Source: Porticoccaceae bacterium
Lineage (GTDB): Bacteria; Pseudomonadota; Gammaproteobacteria; Pseudomonadales; Porticoccaceae
Direction of reading: 5' to 3'
Length of the DNA: 6,164 nucleotides
Assembly: GCA_002701765.1 (NCBI GenBank)
Contig: NZXB01000053.1
Location: 24,181-30,344, forward strand
The notes under the pieces are model-generated. The model was not told the DNA's origin and ran no database searches. It saw nothing but the letters and a program-made list of their open reading frames with translations. Below are positions 1-6,040 of this stretch, piece after piece; the stretch's first letter is position 1; every line of letters begins with the position of its first letter. Position numbers and translations under genes: made by a program.

Positions 1-413
1 TGGAACTCCATGCGATCAAGTTCCAAGAGTAAATCATTAGGAAACTCTATATCTGCTTTATCAATTTCATCGATAAGCAAAACTACTTGATCATCAGAGG
101 TAAATGCCTCCCACAGCTTTCCCTTATCAATGTAGTTCGCTATATCATTTACTTTGTCATTTCCCAACTGCGAATCGCGCAATCGCGCAACCGCATCGTA
201 CTCATATAATCCTTGCTGGGCTTTCGTTGTTGATTTGATATGCCATGATAGCAATCTCTTACCAAGCGACCGTGCCACCTCCTCTGCCAGAAGTGTCTTC
301 CCTGTGCCAGGCTCTCCTTTGATTAGTAACGGCCTCTGCAATGTCACCGCTGCATTAACTGCCATTTGCAACTCATCAGTGGCGACATATGAATCTGTAC
401 CTGTGAATTTCAT
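1..413 (-). CDS. MoxR-family AAA+ ATPase, N-terminal 137 codons (C-terminus beyond window edge)
   Basis: Reading the reverse complement from the ATG at 413-411 gives 137 uninterrupted codons that run off the window at position 1. Residues 33-40 (GEPGTGKT) are a Walker A P-loop. Residues 110-116 (VVLLIDE), followed by IDKAD, are a Walker B motif. The stretch around residues 57-82 (WHIKSTTKAQQGLYEYDAV and RLRDSQLG) fits the MoxR-type (AAA_5) group. Family members are ATP-driven chaperone-like proteins, usually paired with a von Willebrand factor A (CoxE-like) protein thought to help insert cofactors or assemble complexes; the partner gene, if present, would lie beyond position 1. The AAGGAA at 430-425 is an acceptable ribosome binding site 11 bases from the start. 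The gene lies 248 bp downstream of the dnaX-rnd operon on the same strand and may have its own promoter. Family assignment is firm; the cellular substrate is unknown. Confidence 0.93.
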   Translation of the reverse strand, partial: MKFTGTDSYVATDELQMAVNAAVTLQRPLLIKGEPGTGKTLLAEEVARSLGKRLLSWHIKSTTKAQQGLYEYDAVARLRDSQLGNDKVNDIANYIDKGKLWEAFTSDDQVVLLIDEIDKADIEFPNDLLLELDRMEF

Positions 414-424
414 AGTTTATAAAT

Positions 425-430
425 TTCCTT
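425..430 (-). promoter_or_regulatory. Ribosome binding site of the MoxR-type ATPase gene
   Basis: AAGGAA on the minus strand, 11 bases before the ATG at 413. The spacing is slightly long, but no better start codon lies in frame nearby, and the protein begins as family members usually do (MKFTGTDSYVATDEL). Confidence 0.6.
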
Positions 431-443
431 CGCTATTTTCACC

Positions 444-449
444 ATTATA
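444..449 (-). promoter_or_regulatory. Candidate -10 element for the MoxR-type ATPase gene
   Basis: A perfect TATAAT reads on the minus strand here and would place the transcript start near 437, about 24 bases ahead of the ATG. The -35 side is weak: nothing close to TTGACA occurs 16-18 bases upstream, and there is no extended TG. The region is AT-rich, so a chance match is possible. Confidence 0.4.
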
Positions 450-661
450 ATAGAACGATTAAACTCTTCAGAAATTAAATCTTAGTATATTGGATATGCC
501 AATTCTATATGTACGATTGGACTTAATGCGACGTATCATTTTCTGCGTTGAGCTAAACAACGGTATGCGTCTTTCTTGAATTTTAGTCAATCATTTTAAT
601 AACGCTAGTTAAATTTGTAGCAGCACACACATGCGCATCGATTAAATTTACTGACCTTAGT

Positions 662-1069
662 TTAGACATTTGAACGACGCCGCTTGTCGGATGAGTTTAC
701 TGGTCTATCGTTCACCGGAGGGCGTTTTCCCATTTTAGCTAAAACTAGGCGTACTGTGATGAGCATAAAAAGCGTCAAGACTGTTAGAGCTAGGACCGGG
801 GCAAAACTGCGCTTAAAACCGCTTTCTTCGTCCGGTTGAGTCAAAGCGTCAAAAAAACCCACTGCTAAAGCGGGCGCTAAATGAGCGTCGGGTTTGTTGG
901 ATTCAACAGCAACAGGTGTCATCAAGACTATGGCAAATACCAGAAGAATTGACTGCTTAATAATTCCACTTAACCGACCGCGAATAAAAAACGAAAGACA
1001 GACGAGCAGGCAAGTTGCGCCCATGGTATAAGCTACCCAACCCCAAAAGTAATTTTCAGCAGAATACAT
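662..1069 (-). CDS. Conserved-looking small membrane protein of unknown function, 135 aa
   Basis: I do not recognise a named family. The protein is short and hydrophobic with three likely transmembrane segments, at about residues 9-29, 36-55 and 89-111. Between segments two and three is a hydrophilic stretch of about 33 residues containing a DEES acidic patch. The C-terminal tail from residue 112 is strongly basic, with KRPP and KRRR, which by the positive-inside rule suggests a cytoplasmic C-terminus. The ATG follows the ycgN stop after two bases (TAA GG ATG). There is no independent ribosome binding site at useful distance, so translation is probably coupled to ycgN. It is the last gene of the tight operon. 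Its position between a cysteine-cluster protein and a MoxR-type ATPase may indicate a shared process, but nothing in the sequence shows which. I consider it a real gene because of length, spacing and composition. Confidence 0.85.
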   Translation of the reverse strand: MYSAENYFWGWVAYTMGATCLLVCLSFFIRGRLSGIIKQSILLVFAIVLMTPVAVESNKPDAHLAPALAVGFFDALTQPDEESGFKRSFAPVLALTVLTLFMLITVRLVLAKMGKRPPVNDRPVNSSDKRRRSNV

Positions 1070-1071
1070 CC

Positions 1072-1530
1072 TTAATCAACCCATTGAATAATACGATCAA
1101 TCGCGTTTTCAGCGCAATCATCAGATTCAGAAATCACCCAACCCCGAATAGAGTACCCCAGCCTATGTATCTCCATTTGGGATCCACTCACCAGGTGATG
1201 CCAATCCGGAAGGTCTTCGCCTCGCGCGATAACGCGATAGGAACAGCTTTCTGGAAGCCAGTCAAGGCCATGTATGTTTGTTGGGCTTAATTTAACGCAA
1301 TCATTAACCACTCGCGTTCTACTCTCATAGTGGGAGCATTTGCAAGTGTCGAGATCAAGAAATTTACACCCTATATCTGTGGAAAAAATCTCACCGGTGT
1401 CTTCGTCTTCTAATTTTAGTAGACAACATTTACCGCAACCATCACAAAGTGCTTCCCATTCTTGGACGGATAGTTGATCCAATGACTTCGAACGCCAGTA
1501 CCCGTCTTTCAAGCTTTTCATAACCACCAA
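1072..1530 (-). CDS. ycgN: YcgN-family (UPF0260) cysteine-cluster protein, 152 aa
   Basis: The signature is residues 29-36, CDGCGKCC, a CxxCxxCC cluster, followed by C55, C63-x-C65, C78 and C96. That pattern and the surrounding text (EWEALCDGCGKCCLLKLEDEDTGEI, WLPESCSYR, LPDWHHLVSG) match the E. coli YcgN/UPF0260 family as I remember it. The cysteines presumably bind a metal or iron-sulfur cluster, but the family's biochemical role is not established. Start choice is open. An in-frame TTG (1530), GTG (1527) and ATG (1521) are available. A TAAGG sits about 8 bases before the TTG and about 17 before the ATG, so the ribosome binding site favours TTG or GTG; if the ATG is used the protein is 149 aa. 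It lies 28 bases after rnd and two bases before a small membrane protein gene. The E. coli neighbour ycgL is not found here. Confidence 0.92.
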   Translation of the reverse strand: MVVMKSLKDGYWRSKSLDQLSVQEWEALCDGCGKCCLLKLEDEDTGEIFSTDIGCKFLDLDTCKCSHYESRTRVVNDCVKLSPTNIHGLDWLPESCSYRVIARGEDLPDWHHLVSGSQMEIHRLGYSIRGWVISESDDCAENAIDRIIQWVD

Positions 1531-1558
1531 TCAGACAACCTTAAGAAAGACACAAATA

Positions 1559-2674
1559 TCAAGAGGAGCCTAAGCCAGAAATCAATTTCAAAATTTCTGG
1601 CTTAACAATCTCTCCTCGCCAACCCCGCTCTATTCTCGAGGGCCATTGAAGTTTGTTAACTTCACTGCTACGCAATATCATTTCAAGCTCTTTTTTCGTT
1701 ATAAGACATTCTACAGGCAGAGACTCTCTATCCGCTATATCAATCAGGGCTTTGCGAAGAATTTTCATTAGCGAGGCGCTAGCCCTGGAAATCGGTTTTG
1801 GGATGCTTGGGACCGGCTCGTCTTTCGAGACTTGGGATATTTCAGAAATGAGTTCATCACCATACACTTTTTTTTCTCTCGTTCTCAATCCATCTATACT
1901 CTCAAGGGCAACCGTGTTAGTTGGCATCTTATCTGCCAACTCGAGAAGCACAAAGTCTTCTAAAATTCTTCCTCGTGGCCGATCTAACTGACGGGCACGA
2001 GCCTCTCGCCAGAGGCATAGCCTTTTCAGACATTTTATGCTCTGATTGTTAAGCCTTTGGCTGCCTTTAACCCTTAAATAGTAAAGATCAACATCCTTCC
2101 GTTGGTGCACCGCATTGATTAAATCTTGAATCTCATCAGCAAGCCAACTCGCTCTCGAGAGCTCCTCCAATTTTTTTGTGAGAATCTTATGAAGTTCATG
2201 TAGATGAATAACATCATTTTCTGCGTACTTCAATTGGCGCTCGCTAAGGGGACGAGCAAGCCAATTCGATCGAGTTTCTCTCTTGTCAATGCGAATATCC
2301 GTCAAGATTTCAAGCAAGCGAGCATAGCCCACGGAATAGCCAATATTCGCGAATCCTGCTGCTATCTGGGTATCAAATATATTCCGAGGATTTATGTTTA
2401 GAGTGTGGTCTAACACTTCTACATCCTCGCCACAAGCATGGAAGATGATTGTGCGTGCCGGGCTTTCCAACAAGCCCTTAAAGGCGTCGTATTGTGTTAT
2501 CGAAAGGACATCCACAAGCCAATGTTTAGAGCCATCAGAAATTTGAATTAATGCGAGCTTTGGAAAAAAAGTATCAGTCCTTATAAATTCGGTATCTAGA
2601 GCAATTAGTTTCTCATTTTCTAGGCGGTCACAAAGCTTATTGAGACTCTCATTCGAGCTAATCCAATAACTCAT
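1559..2674 (-). CDS. rnd: Ribonuclease D, 371 aa
   Basis: RNase D is a cytoplasmic 3'-to-5' exoribonuclease that trims tRNA precursors and other small stable RNAs. The protein shows the complete DEDDy exonuclease set: D27 and E29 in motif I (LIALDTEF), D84 in motif II (FHACGEDVEVL), and Y150 with D154 in motif III (RQLKYAENDVIHL). These align with the catalytic residues of the E. coli enzyme. The catalytic domain covers about residues 1-170, and a helical HRDC nucleic-acid-binding domain follows at about 210-290 (KRLCLWREARARQLDRPRGRIL). Length is close to the E. coli enzyme's 375. The ATG begins one base after the recR TAG (TAG C ATG) without a clear ribosome binding site, so translation is probably coupled to recR. 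Ends 28 bases before the ycgN-family gene. Confidence 0.97.
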   Translation of the reverse strand: MSYWISSNESLNKLCDRLENEKLIALDTEFIRTDTFFPKLALIQISDGSKHWLVDVLSITQYDAFKGLLESPARTIIFHACGEDVEVLDHTLNINPRNIFDTQIAAGFANIGYSVGYARLLEILTDIRIDKRETRSNWLARPLSERQLKYAENDVIHLHELHKILTKKLEELSRASWLADEIQDLINAVHQRKDVDLYYLRVKGSQRLNNQSIKCLKRLCLWREARARQLDRPRGRILEDFVLLELADKMPTNTVALESIDGLRTREKKVYGDELISEISQVSKDEPVPSIPKPISRASASLMKILRKALIDIADRESLPVECLITKKELEMILRSSEVNKLQWPSRIERGWRGEIVKPEILKLISGLGSS

Positions 2675-2675
2675 G

Positions 2676-3281
2676 CTAAATCGTTTTTCTACTTTCTAGC
2701 GCCAAACTCAAAGTACCGCCATCAACATACTCCAGTTCGCCTCCAAGTGGAACGCCATAGGCAATCCGAGAAACTTTTATATTGAGCGAGCGTGCCCGCT
2801 CTGCAATAAAATGAGAAGTCGCTTCTCCCTCGAGCGTAAGATTAGTGGCTAAAATGAGCTCCTCTATCTCCCTAGCGTTAACTTGTGCAAAAAGTTTGTC
2901 GATGCCCAATTCTTCAACACCTACACCATCGATTGGGGAAAGATGGCCATGCAGTACGAAATAGGTTCCGAAAAATGTACCTGCCTGTTCAATTGCATAT
3001 AAGTCAGCTAAATTTTCTACCACACAAACCTGGCCACTCCTCATTCTTGAACTACTACAAATAACACAAATAGAAGACTCGGTCAGGGCCCTGCACCTAT
3101 CGCAGTGTCGAATTTTTTCCACCGAGTCAGAAATCGATTGAGCTAACCTCTTAGCCCCGTCATTATCCTTTTGCAGTAAGTGCATCGCCATTCGCTGAGC
3201 CGACTTTGCTCCAATCCCGGGGAGGATGCGAAGGTTTTTAATCAATTCATCAATCAGTGGTCCGTACACAATTGAGCTCAT
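2676..3281 (-). CDS. recR: Recombination mediator protein RecR, 201 aa
   Basis: RecR works with RecO (and RecF) to load RecA on single-stranded DNA at gaps. All family parts are visible in order: an N-terminal helix-hairpin-helix with LPGIGAKSAQRMA at residues 20-32; a four-cysteine zinc motif with C60, C63, C72 and C75; a Toprim domain starting near residue 85 with VVENLADLYAIEQ (E89) and the loop around D118; and the C-terminal segment IAYGVPLGGELEYVD with its glycine-rich turn. The length, 201 aa, equals the usual size. The start ATG lies four bases after the ybaB stop (TGA CTTC ATG). No clear ribosome binding site precedes it, which suggests coupling. The dnaX-ybaB-recR order is one of the most stable small gene clusters in bacteria. 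Confidence 0.98.
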   Translation of the reverse strand: MSSIVYGPLIDELIKNLRILPGIGAKSAQRMAMHLLQKDNDGAKRLAQSISDSVEKIRHCDRCRALTESSICVICSSSRMRSGQVCVVENLADLYAIEQAGTFFGTYFVLHGHLSPIDGVGVEELGIDKLFAQVNAREIEELILATNLTLEGEATSHFIAERARSLNIKVSRIAYGVPLGGELEYVDGGTLSLALESRKTI

Positions 3282-3285
3282 GAAG

Positions 3286-3603
3286 TCAAAACGGCATTTT
3301 AAAGCCAGGCGGAAGATTGATTCCCCCGGTTAATGATGAAAGCGCATCTTTACTGTTTTCCTCCACTTTACGAACAGCATCATTTACCGCAGCTGCAAGA
3401 AGATCTTCAAGGAATTCTTTATTTTCCGTCAAAACGGATGGGTCAATATCAACCTTTCTAACATCATATCGGCCCGTCATCGTTACTTTTATGAGACCTG
3501 CACCAGACTCGCCTGTAACTTCTTGCGAGGAAGCTTCCTGCTGCAGGTTTGTCATCTTTTCCTGCATCTGTTGCGCTTGTTTCATCAAGTCATTGATATT
3601 CAT
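3286..3603 (-). CDS. ybaB: YbaB/EbfC-family nucleoid-associated protein, 105 aa
   Basis: YbaB/EbfC proteins are small dimeric DNA-binding proteins associated with the nucleoid and often encoded between dnaX and recR. Diagnostic stretches are [12 protein letters not shown] near residues 6-17, an amphipathic coiled-coil helix; [16 protein letters not shown] near 29-44; IDPS near 53-56; and the terminal LPPGFKMPF. The N-terminus is slightly shorter than in E. coli, lacking the glycine-rich leader, and starts directly with MNINDLMKQ. This start is supported by a strong ribosome binding site inside the end of dnaX. The gene begins five bases after the dnaX stop and ends four bases before recR. A direct link to RecR function has been suggested for some bacteria but cannot be judged from this sequence. 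Confidence 0.97.
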   Translation of the reverse strand: MNINDLMKQAQQMQEKMTNLQQEASSQEVTGESGAGLIKVTMTGRYDVRKVDIDPSVLTENKEFLEDLLAAAVNDAVRKVEENSKDALSSLTGGINLPPGFKMPF

Positions 3604-3608
3604 TCTGC

Positions 3609-5321
3609 CTACTCCTCTGACAAAACAGATTTTATGTCTACTCTTCCATTAAAAACTTTTTTGAATTCAATTATATCCGGCTGAGCATTCAAGTCTTCCA
3701 GTGCCGCTCGCTCGTTTTCTTTTTCCTTTCTCAATTTCGCAGATCTCGGAGATTCTTTCGAGGAAGTTCCTATCTCTATAACCACTTTAAGTTTTGTCCC
3801 GAAATAATCACTCAAAGCTTGACCGAGTTGTGCTTCGTGCGATGGACTATAAAGACTTGCGTCCGCATCCCCCAGCACAAAGTTTATCTCATTGGATCGC
3901 CGTTTTGAAAAGCTACAATGGCTCGCAATCTCCGCCAATGAACCATTTAAATCAATATGCTCATGCAATTGAAGCCATGTTTCATGAGTAAACGACTCGA
4001 GAAGAATGGCATCGCCCGATTCCTTGGAATCTGGATCGGATTCAGATCCGATGGAATTTTCCATGGGGGCAGTTTTAATTTTATCTGTCGCTGACAAGAG
4101 TTGAGCCTCGCCAACAGTGTCGTCTCTATTATCTTCGAGTTTGTTATTAGAAATTTGGGAATCGAGCGAAGAGGCAACCTTTTCGGATCTTTTATGCTTA
4201 GGCAAAATCTCATCTTTGGAATTTGCAGGCCCGATACGTTCGGGCTGAAATGCTAGTGCCCGCAACATCACCATTTCGAATGCTGCCCGCGTGTCTGGCG
4301 ACATCTTAAGATCATTCTGTCCCATGAGACATATTTGATAAAAAAGCTGCACATCCTCATGGCTTACCTGATTTGCTATATTCGATATGTCTTCATAATT
4401 TTCTATCGATTCGTCCATTGCTTCAGGGACCGTCTGGCACATAGCAACCTTGTGCCAAAATGACAAAATATCACCAAGGGCAACGAGATAGTCGGGTGCA
4501 AGCTCTGCCAAACTAATGATCTCTGACATTAGCTCCCTCCCATTCCCGGCAGCGAGGGCTTGGCATAGATTAACCACATGGCGACTTGCGATGGTCCCCA
4601 GCATCGCGTTGACTTGGTCAGCAATAATTTCTCCATCTCCATGTCCAATTGCTTGATCTGTGAGGCTCAGGGCATCACGCATACTTCCGTCAGCTGCCCT
4701 TGCTAATGACCATAGTCCCTCAGTTTGGAATTGGATCGACTCTTCAGTCAGAATGAATTCTAAGTGCTCAACAATCCGCTCTGCGCTTAGATTTTTCAGC
4801 CCGAATTGCAAACATCTGGATAAAACCGTGACCGGTAGTTTCTTCGGTTCAGTCGTAGCAAATAAAAATTTAATATGAGCTGGGGGCTCTTCCAGGGTCT
4901 TCAAAAGAGCGTTGAATCCTTCTTTTGTTAACTGATGCACCTCGTCGATAATATAGATCTTAAAACGTCCTTTGCTAGGGGTATATTGAACTCTTTCAAT
5001 GATCTCCCTAATATCATCGATACCCCGATTGGATGCTCCATCAATCTCGATAAGATCTATAAAACGGCCTTCGTTAATTTCTGCACAGCTGGAACACTCG
5101 CCACACGGCACTGAAGATATGCCAACCTCGCAATTTAGACACTTTGCCAGAAGGCGAGCTATGGTGGTCTTACCGACACCTCGCGTGCCCGTAAACAGAT
5201 AAGCATGGTGAAGACGATTTCTATCAAGGGCATTAGATAGCGCTTTAAGGACATGTTCTTGACCAGCCATTTCCGAAAAAAAGCGTGGACGCCACTTTCT
5301 AGCCAAGACTTGATAAGTCAT
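3609..5321 (-). CDS. dnaX: DNA polymerase III subunit tau (and possibly gamma), 570 aa
   Basis: DnaX is the ATPase motor of the clamp loader; the full-length tau form also ties the polymerase core to the complex. The N-terminal [15 protein letters not shown] is the usual family start. The AAA+ core shows Walker [10 protein letters not shown] at residues 45-53, a zinc motif with C64, C73, C76 and C79, Walker [10 protein letters not shown] at about 122-130, and the SRC motif at 168-170 that carries the arginine finger. The collar domain runs to about 365. A low-complexity Ser/Asp/Glu-rich linker follows to about 450. The final 120 residues ([23 protein letters not shown] onward) resemble the alpha-binding domain V of tau. 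At 570 residues it is shorter than the 643-residue E. coli tau, mostly through a reduced linker and domain IV. No canonical A AAA AAG slippery heptamer is visible in the linker. The ribosome binding site is weak (GGGAT about 10 bases upstream). Confidence 0.98.
   Translation of the reverse strand: MTYQVLARKWRPRFFSEMAGQEHVLKALSNALDRNRLHHAYLFTGTRGVGKTTIARLLAKCLNCEVGISSVPCGECSSCAEINEGRFIDLIEIDGASNRGIDDIREIIERVQYTPSKGRFKIYIIDEVHQLTKEGFNALLKTLEEPPAHIKFLFATTEPKKLPVTVLSRCLQFGLKNLSAERIVEHLEFILTEESIQFQTEGLWSLARAADGSMRDALSLTDQAIGHGDGEIIADQVNAMLGTIASRHVVNLCQALAAGNGRELMSEIISLAELAPDYLVALGDILSFWHKVAMCQTVPEAMDESIENYEDISNIANQVSHEDVQLFYQICLMGQNDLKMSPDTRAAFEMVMLRALAFQPERIGPANSKDEILPKHKRSEKVASSLDSQISNNKLEDNRDDTVGEAQLLSATDKIKTAPMENSIGSESDPDSKESGDAILLESFTHETWLQLHEHIDLNGSLAEIASHCSFSKRRSNEINFVLGDADASLYSPSHEAQLGQALSDYFGTKLKVVIEIGTSSKESPRSAKLRKEKENERAALEDLNAQPDIIEFKKVFNGRVDIKSVLSEE
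3612..3618 (-). promoter_or_regulatory. Strong ribosome binding site of ybaB inside the dnaX 3' end
   Basis: AGAGGAG on the minus strand overlaps the last two dnaX codons (GAG GAG, just before the TAG), eight bases before the ybaB ATG. It is the best ribosome binding site inside the operon and fixes the ybaB start. It would also allow ybaB to be translated at a higher rate than dnaX, as expected for an abundant nucleoid protein. Confidence 0.8.
4018..4064 (-). repeat. Cluster of three short inverted repeats in the dnaX linker
   Basis: Three perfect hairpin-capable inverted repeats lie next to each other: GATTCC/GGAATC with a 2-base loop (4018-4031), ATCGGAT/ATCCGAT with a 4-base loop (4035-4052), and ATGGAA/TTCCAT with a 2-base loop (4051-4064; it shares two bases with the second, so the two cannot form fully at once). 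They cover dnaX codons 420-435. In E. coli the gamma-producing frameshift and its stem-loop lie around codon 430. Low complexity of the encoded Ser/Asp/Glu-rich stretch could explain the repeats instead. Confidence 0.6.
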
Positions 5322-5437
5322 TTATCGATATATCCCAAACTGACACCAAAGCGATCTGTGCAAAAGGTATTGAGAAAATGCGCACCCGCATCTCCTAACA
5401 AGCCGGCCAAGCTGTCGTTTTCTTTATTTGAAAAGGT

Positions 5438-5549
5438 GATGACTACCAACAGCCTTACTCCGGCACAATATTTTACCACTACCGTTGCTCCCTTCCGGGC
5501 CTGGCGGGGTTCGCAGCGAACACTTGCGAAGAGACCATTGGAAGCCATC
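5438..5549 (-). ncRNA. ffs: 4.5S RNA, the RNA of the bacterial signal recognition particle
   Basis: The RNA binds Ffh and with FtsY targets nascent inner-membrane and secreted proteins. The minus strand contains the hallmark apical hairpin: the GGAA tetraloop at 5496-5493 closed by CCC/GGG, then the conserved internal loop CAGG (5503-5500) facing AGCA (5489-5486), followed by ACGGUAG. The ends pair in a long helix: 5549-5533 with 5438-5454 gives 17 positions including G-U pairs and a single U-U mismatch. This defines a transcript of about 112 nt, typical for 4.5S RNA. The closing stem is followed by ACC and four T (5434-5431), which may serve as a weak terminator. Placement immediately upstream of dnaX recurs in several bacteria. 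A well-spaced promoter lies just upstream. Exact ends are inferred from pairing and are good to a few bases. Confidence 0.95.
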
Positions 5550-5556
5550 GGTAGGA

Positions 5557-5585
5557 ATTATCCAAGTTCTATCGGACAAGTGCAA
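5557..5585 (-). promoter_or_regulatory. Promoter of the 4.5S RNA gene
   Basis: On the minus strand, TTGCAC (5585-5580) and GATAAT (5562-5557) are separated by exactly 17 bases and resemble sigma-70 -35 and -10 boxes. The predicted start, 7-8 bases after the -10, falls at 5550-5549, which is where the paired 5' end of the SRP RNA begins. This agreement of two independent signals supports both calls. No separate convincing promoter is seen between the RNA and dnaX, so part of dnaX transcription may come from here by read-through. Confidence 0.75.
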
Positions 5586-5914
5586 TAGCTTGCAACTTGG
5601 TCTAGTATTTTAAGACATCTTGTTATCTGACAATTAAGTTTTCTACTGAGGTCAAAAATTTTAACCACAAATTTTGTGAGGAAAGATATTAAGAACCACT
5701 GTTTACTCCACCAGATCGAATAAGCGAACAATTATTTTAGCAAAGAGTCCAGTCTTCTCCCCCGATCATTGTGAAGCCAATCGCCAGAAGTCAATGGCGT
5801 CTGCAGTCATGTTGGCAAAACAAAGTTCTTTCTTCATAAATTCACTAGCTCTATTCTTTGGCCTTTTATCTTTAAGGCAATGTTTTCTAATGCCAACCAT
5901 TAACAAATCGTCTC
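5586..5914. other. AT-rich intergenic spacer without a convincing gene
   Basis: This stretch lies between the outward-facing ffs promoter and the promoter region of the plus-strand gene at 6057. It holds a CACAA/TTGTG inverted repeat at 5666-5678, a CGCCA/TGGCG inverted repeat at 5782-5799 and a GCCTT/AAGGC inverted repeat near 5862-5879, the last loosely followed by TGTTTTC. None is strong enough to call an operator or terminator. A 42-codon plus-strand reading frame (5794-5922) is present but poorly supported. Confidence 0.5.
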
Positions 5915-5952
5915 TTTTATAAATTAACCAAACTTTTTATAAATTAACCAAA
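5915..5952 (+). repeat. 18-bp direct repeat, two copies, 20-bp period
   Basis: TTTTATAAATTAACCAAA occurs perfectly at 5915-5932 and again at 5935-5952. The 20-bp period would place the copies roughly on the same face of the helix. They sit about 45-80 bases upstream of the likely start of the transcript for the gene at 6057, where activator sites or A/T-rich UP-like elements usually lie. Recent slippage duplication of AT-rich DNA is the plain alternative. Confidence 0.8.
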
Positions 5953-5979
5953 ATTAAAACTGCTCTTTTATGGTGCGGG

Positions 5980-5988
5980 TGTTATACT
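5980..5988 (+). promoter_or_regulatory. Extended -10 promoter for the plus-strand gene at 6057
   Basis: TGTTATACT fits the extended -10 form (TG, one base, then TATACT). No good -35 box lies 17 bases upstream, as is common for extended -10 promoters. The start would be near 5995, leaving an AT-rich leader of about 60 bases. Confidence 0.55.
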
Positions 5989-6040
5989 TCAATCAATTTT
6001 TGAATTAAATTAAAATAATTACTAAAAAAAACCGAAAATT

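Larger units (their letters stand above)
414..661. other. 248-bp intergenic spacer between the operon end and the ATPase gene
   Basis: AT-rich and without a convincing gene. It holds the ATPase ribosome binding site and the candidate -10 at the low end. Small inverted repeats are present: ATTGG/CCAAT at 489-503, CGTTG/CAACG at 546-562, and a minus-strand GCGCA-TGTG-TGTGC hairpin near 623-636. None is followed by a T-run on the minus strand, so I see no rho-independent terminator for the upstream operon. Read-through into the ATPase gene is therefore possible. Confidence 0.6.

Noticed and set aside
154..450. Plus-strand 98-codon frame opposite the ATPase gene.
   Set aside because: The minus strand encodes clear Walker A and B motifs; this is the antisense shadow.
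484..510. ATTGG/CCAAT hairpin as a terminator of the operon.
   Set aside because: Five pairs only and no T-run following it on the minus strand.
1653..1991. Plus-strand 112-codon frame opposite rnd; similar antisense frames occur at 1015-1290, 2204-2401, 3317-3652, 3794-3991, 4660-4878 and 4999-5202.
   Set aside because: All lie opposite well-identified genes, show no family features of their own and lack ribosome binding sites.
3640..3656. A-run near the dnaX 3' end (AAA AAA G) considered as a frameshift site.
   Set aside because: It is in the wrong phase for A AAA AAG and only about 15 codons from the stop, so it would not produce a gamma form.
3947..4213. Minus-strand 88-codon reading frame inside dnaX, in the plus-one frame.
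   Set aside because: It is an overlapping frame in the low-complexity linker. It would matter only as the tail of a plus-one frameshift product, for which there is no good slip site.
4336..4350. T-run on the minus strand in dnaX (CTT TTT TAT) considered as a slippery site.
   Set aside because: The reading phase does not fit an X XXY YYZ heptamer, and it lies inside the conserved collar domain, too early for a useful gamma product.
5318..5548. Minus-strand 76-codon reading frame whose stop overlaps the dnaX ATG (ATGA).
   Set aside because: Its first two thirds run through the SRP RNA, and the remaining part has no ribosome binding site or convincing start. The ATGA overlap with dnaX is tempting as a leader peptide but is unsupported.
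5253..5588. Plus-strand 111-codon reading frame.
   Set aside because: It lies antisense to the start of dnaX and to the SRP RNA, with no ribosome binding site and no recognisable protein features.
5862..5887. GCCTT/AAGGC hairpin followed by TGTTTTC as a plus-strand terminator.
   Set aside because: The stem has five pairs, the T-run is interrupted, and no plus-strand gene lies upstream to be terminated.
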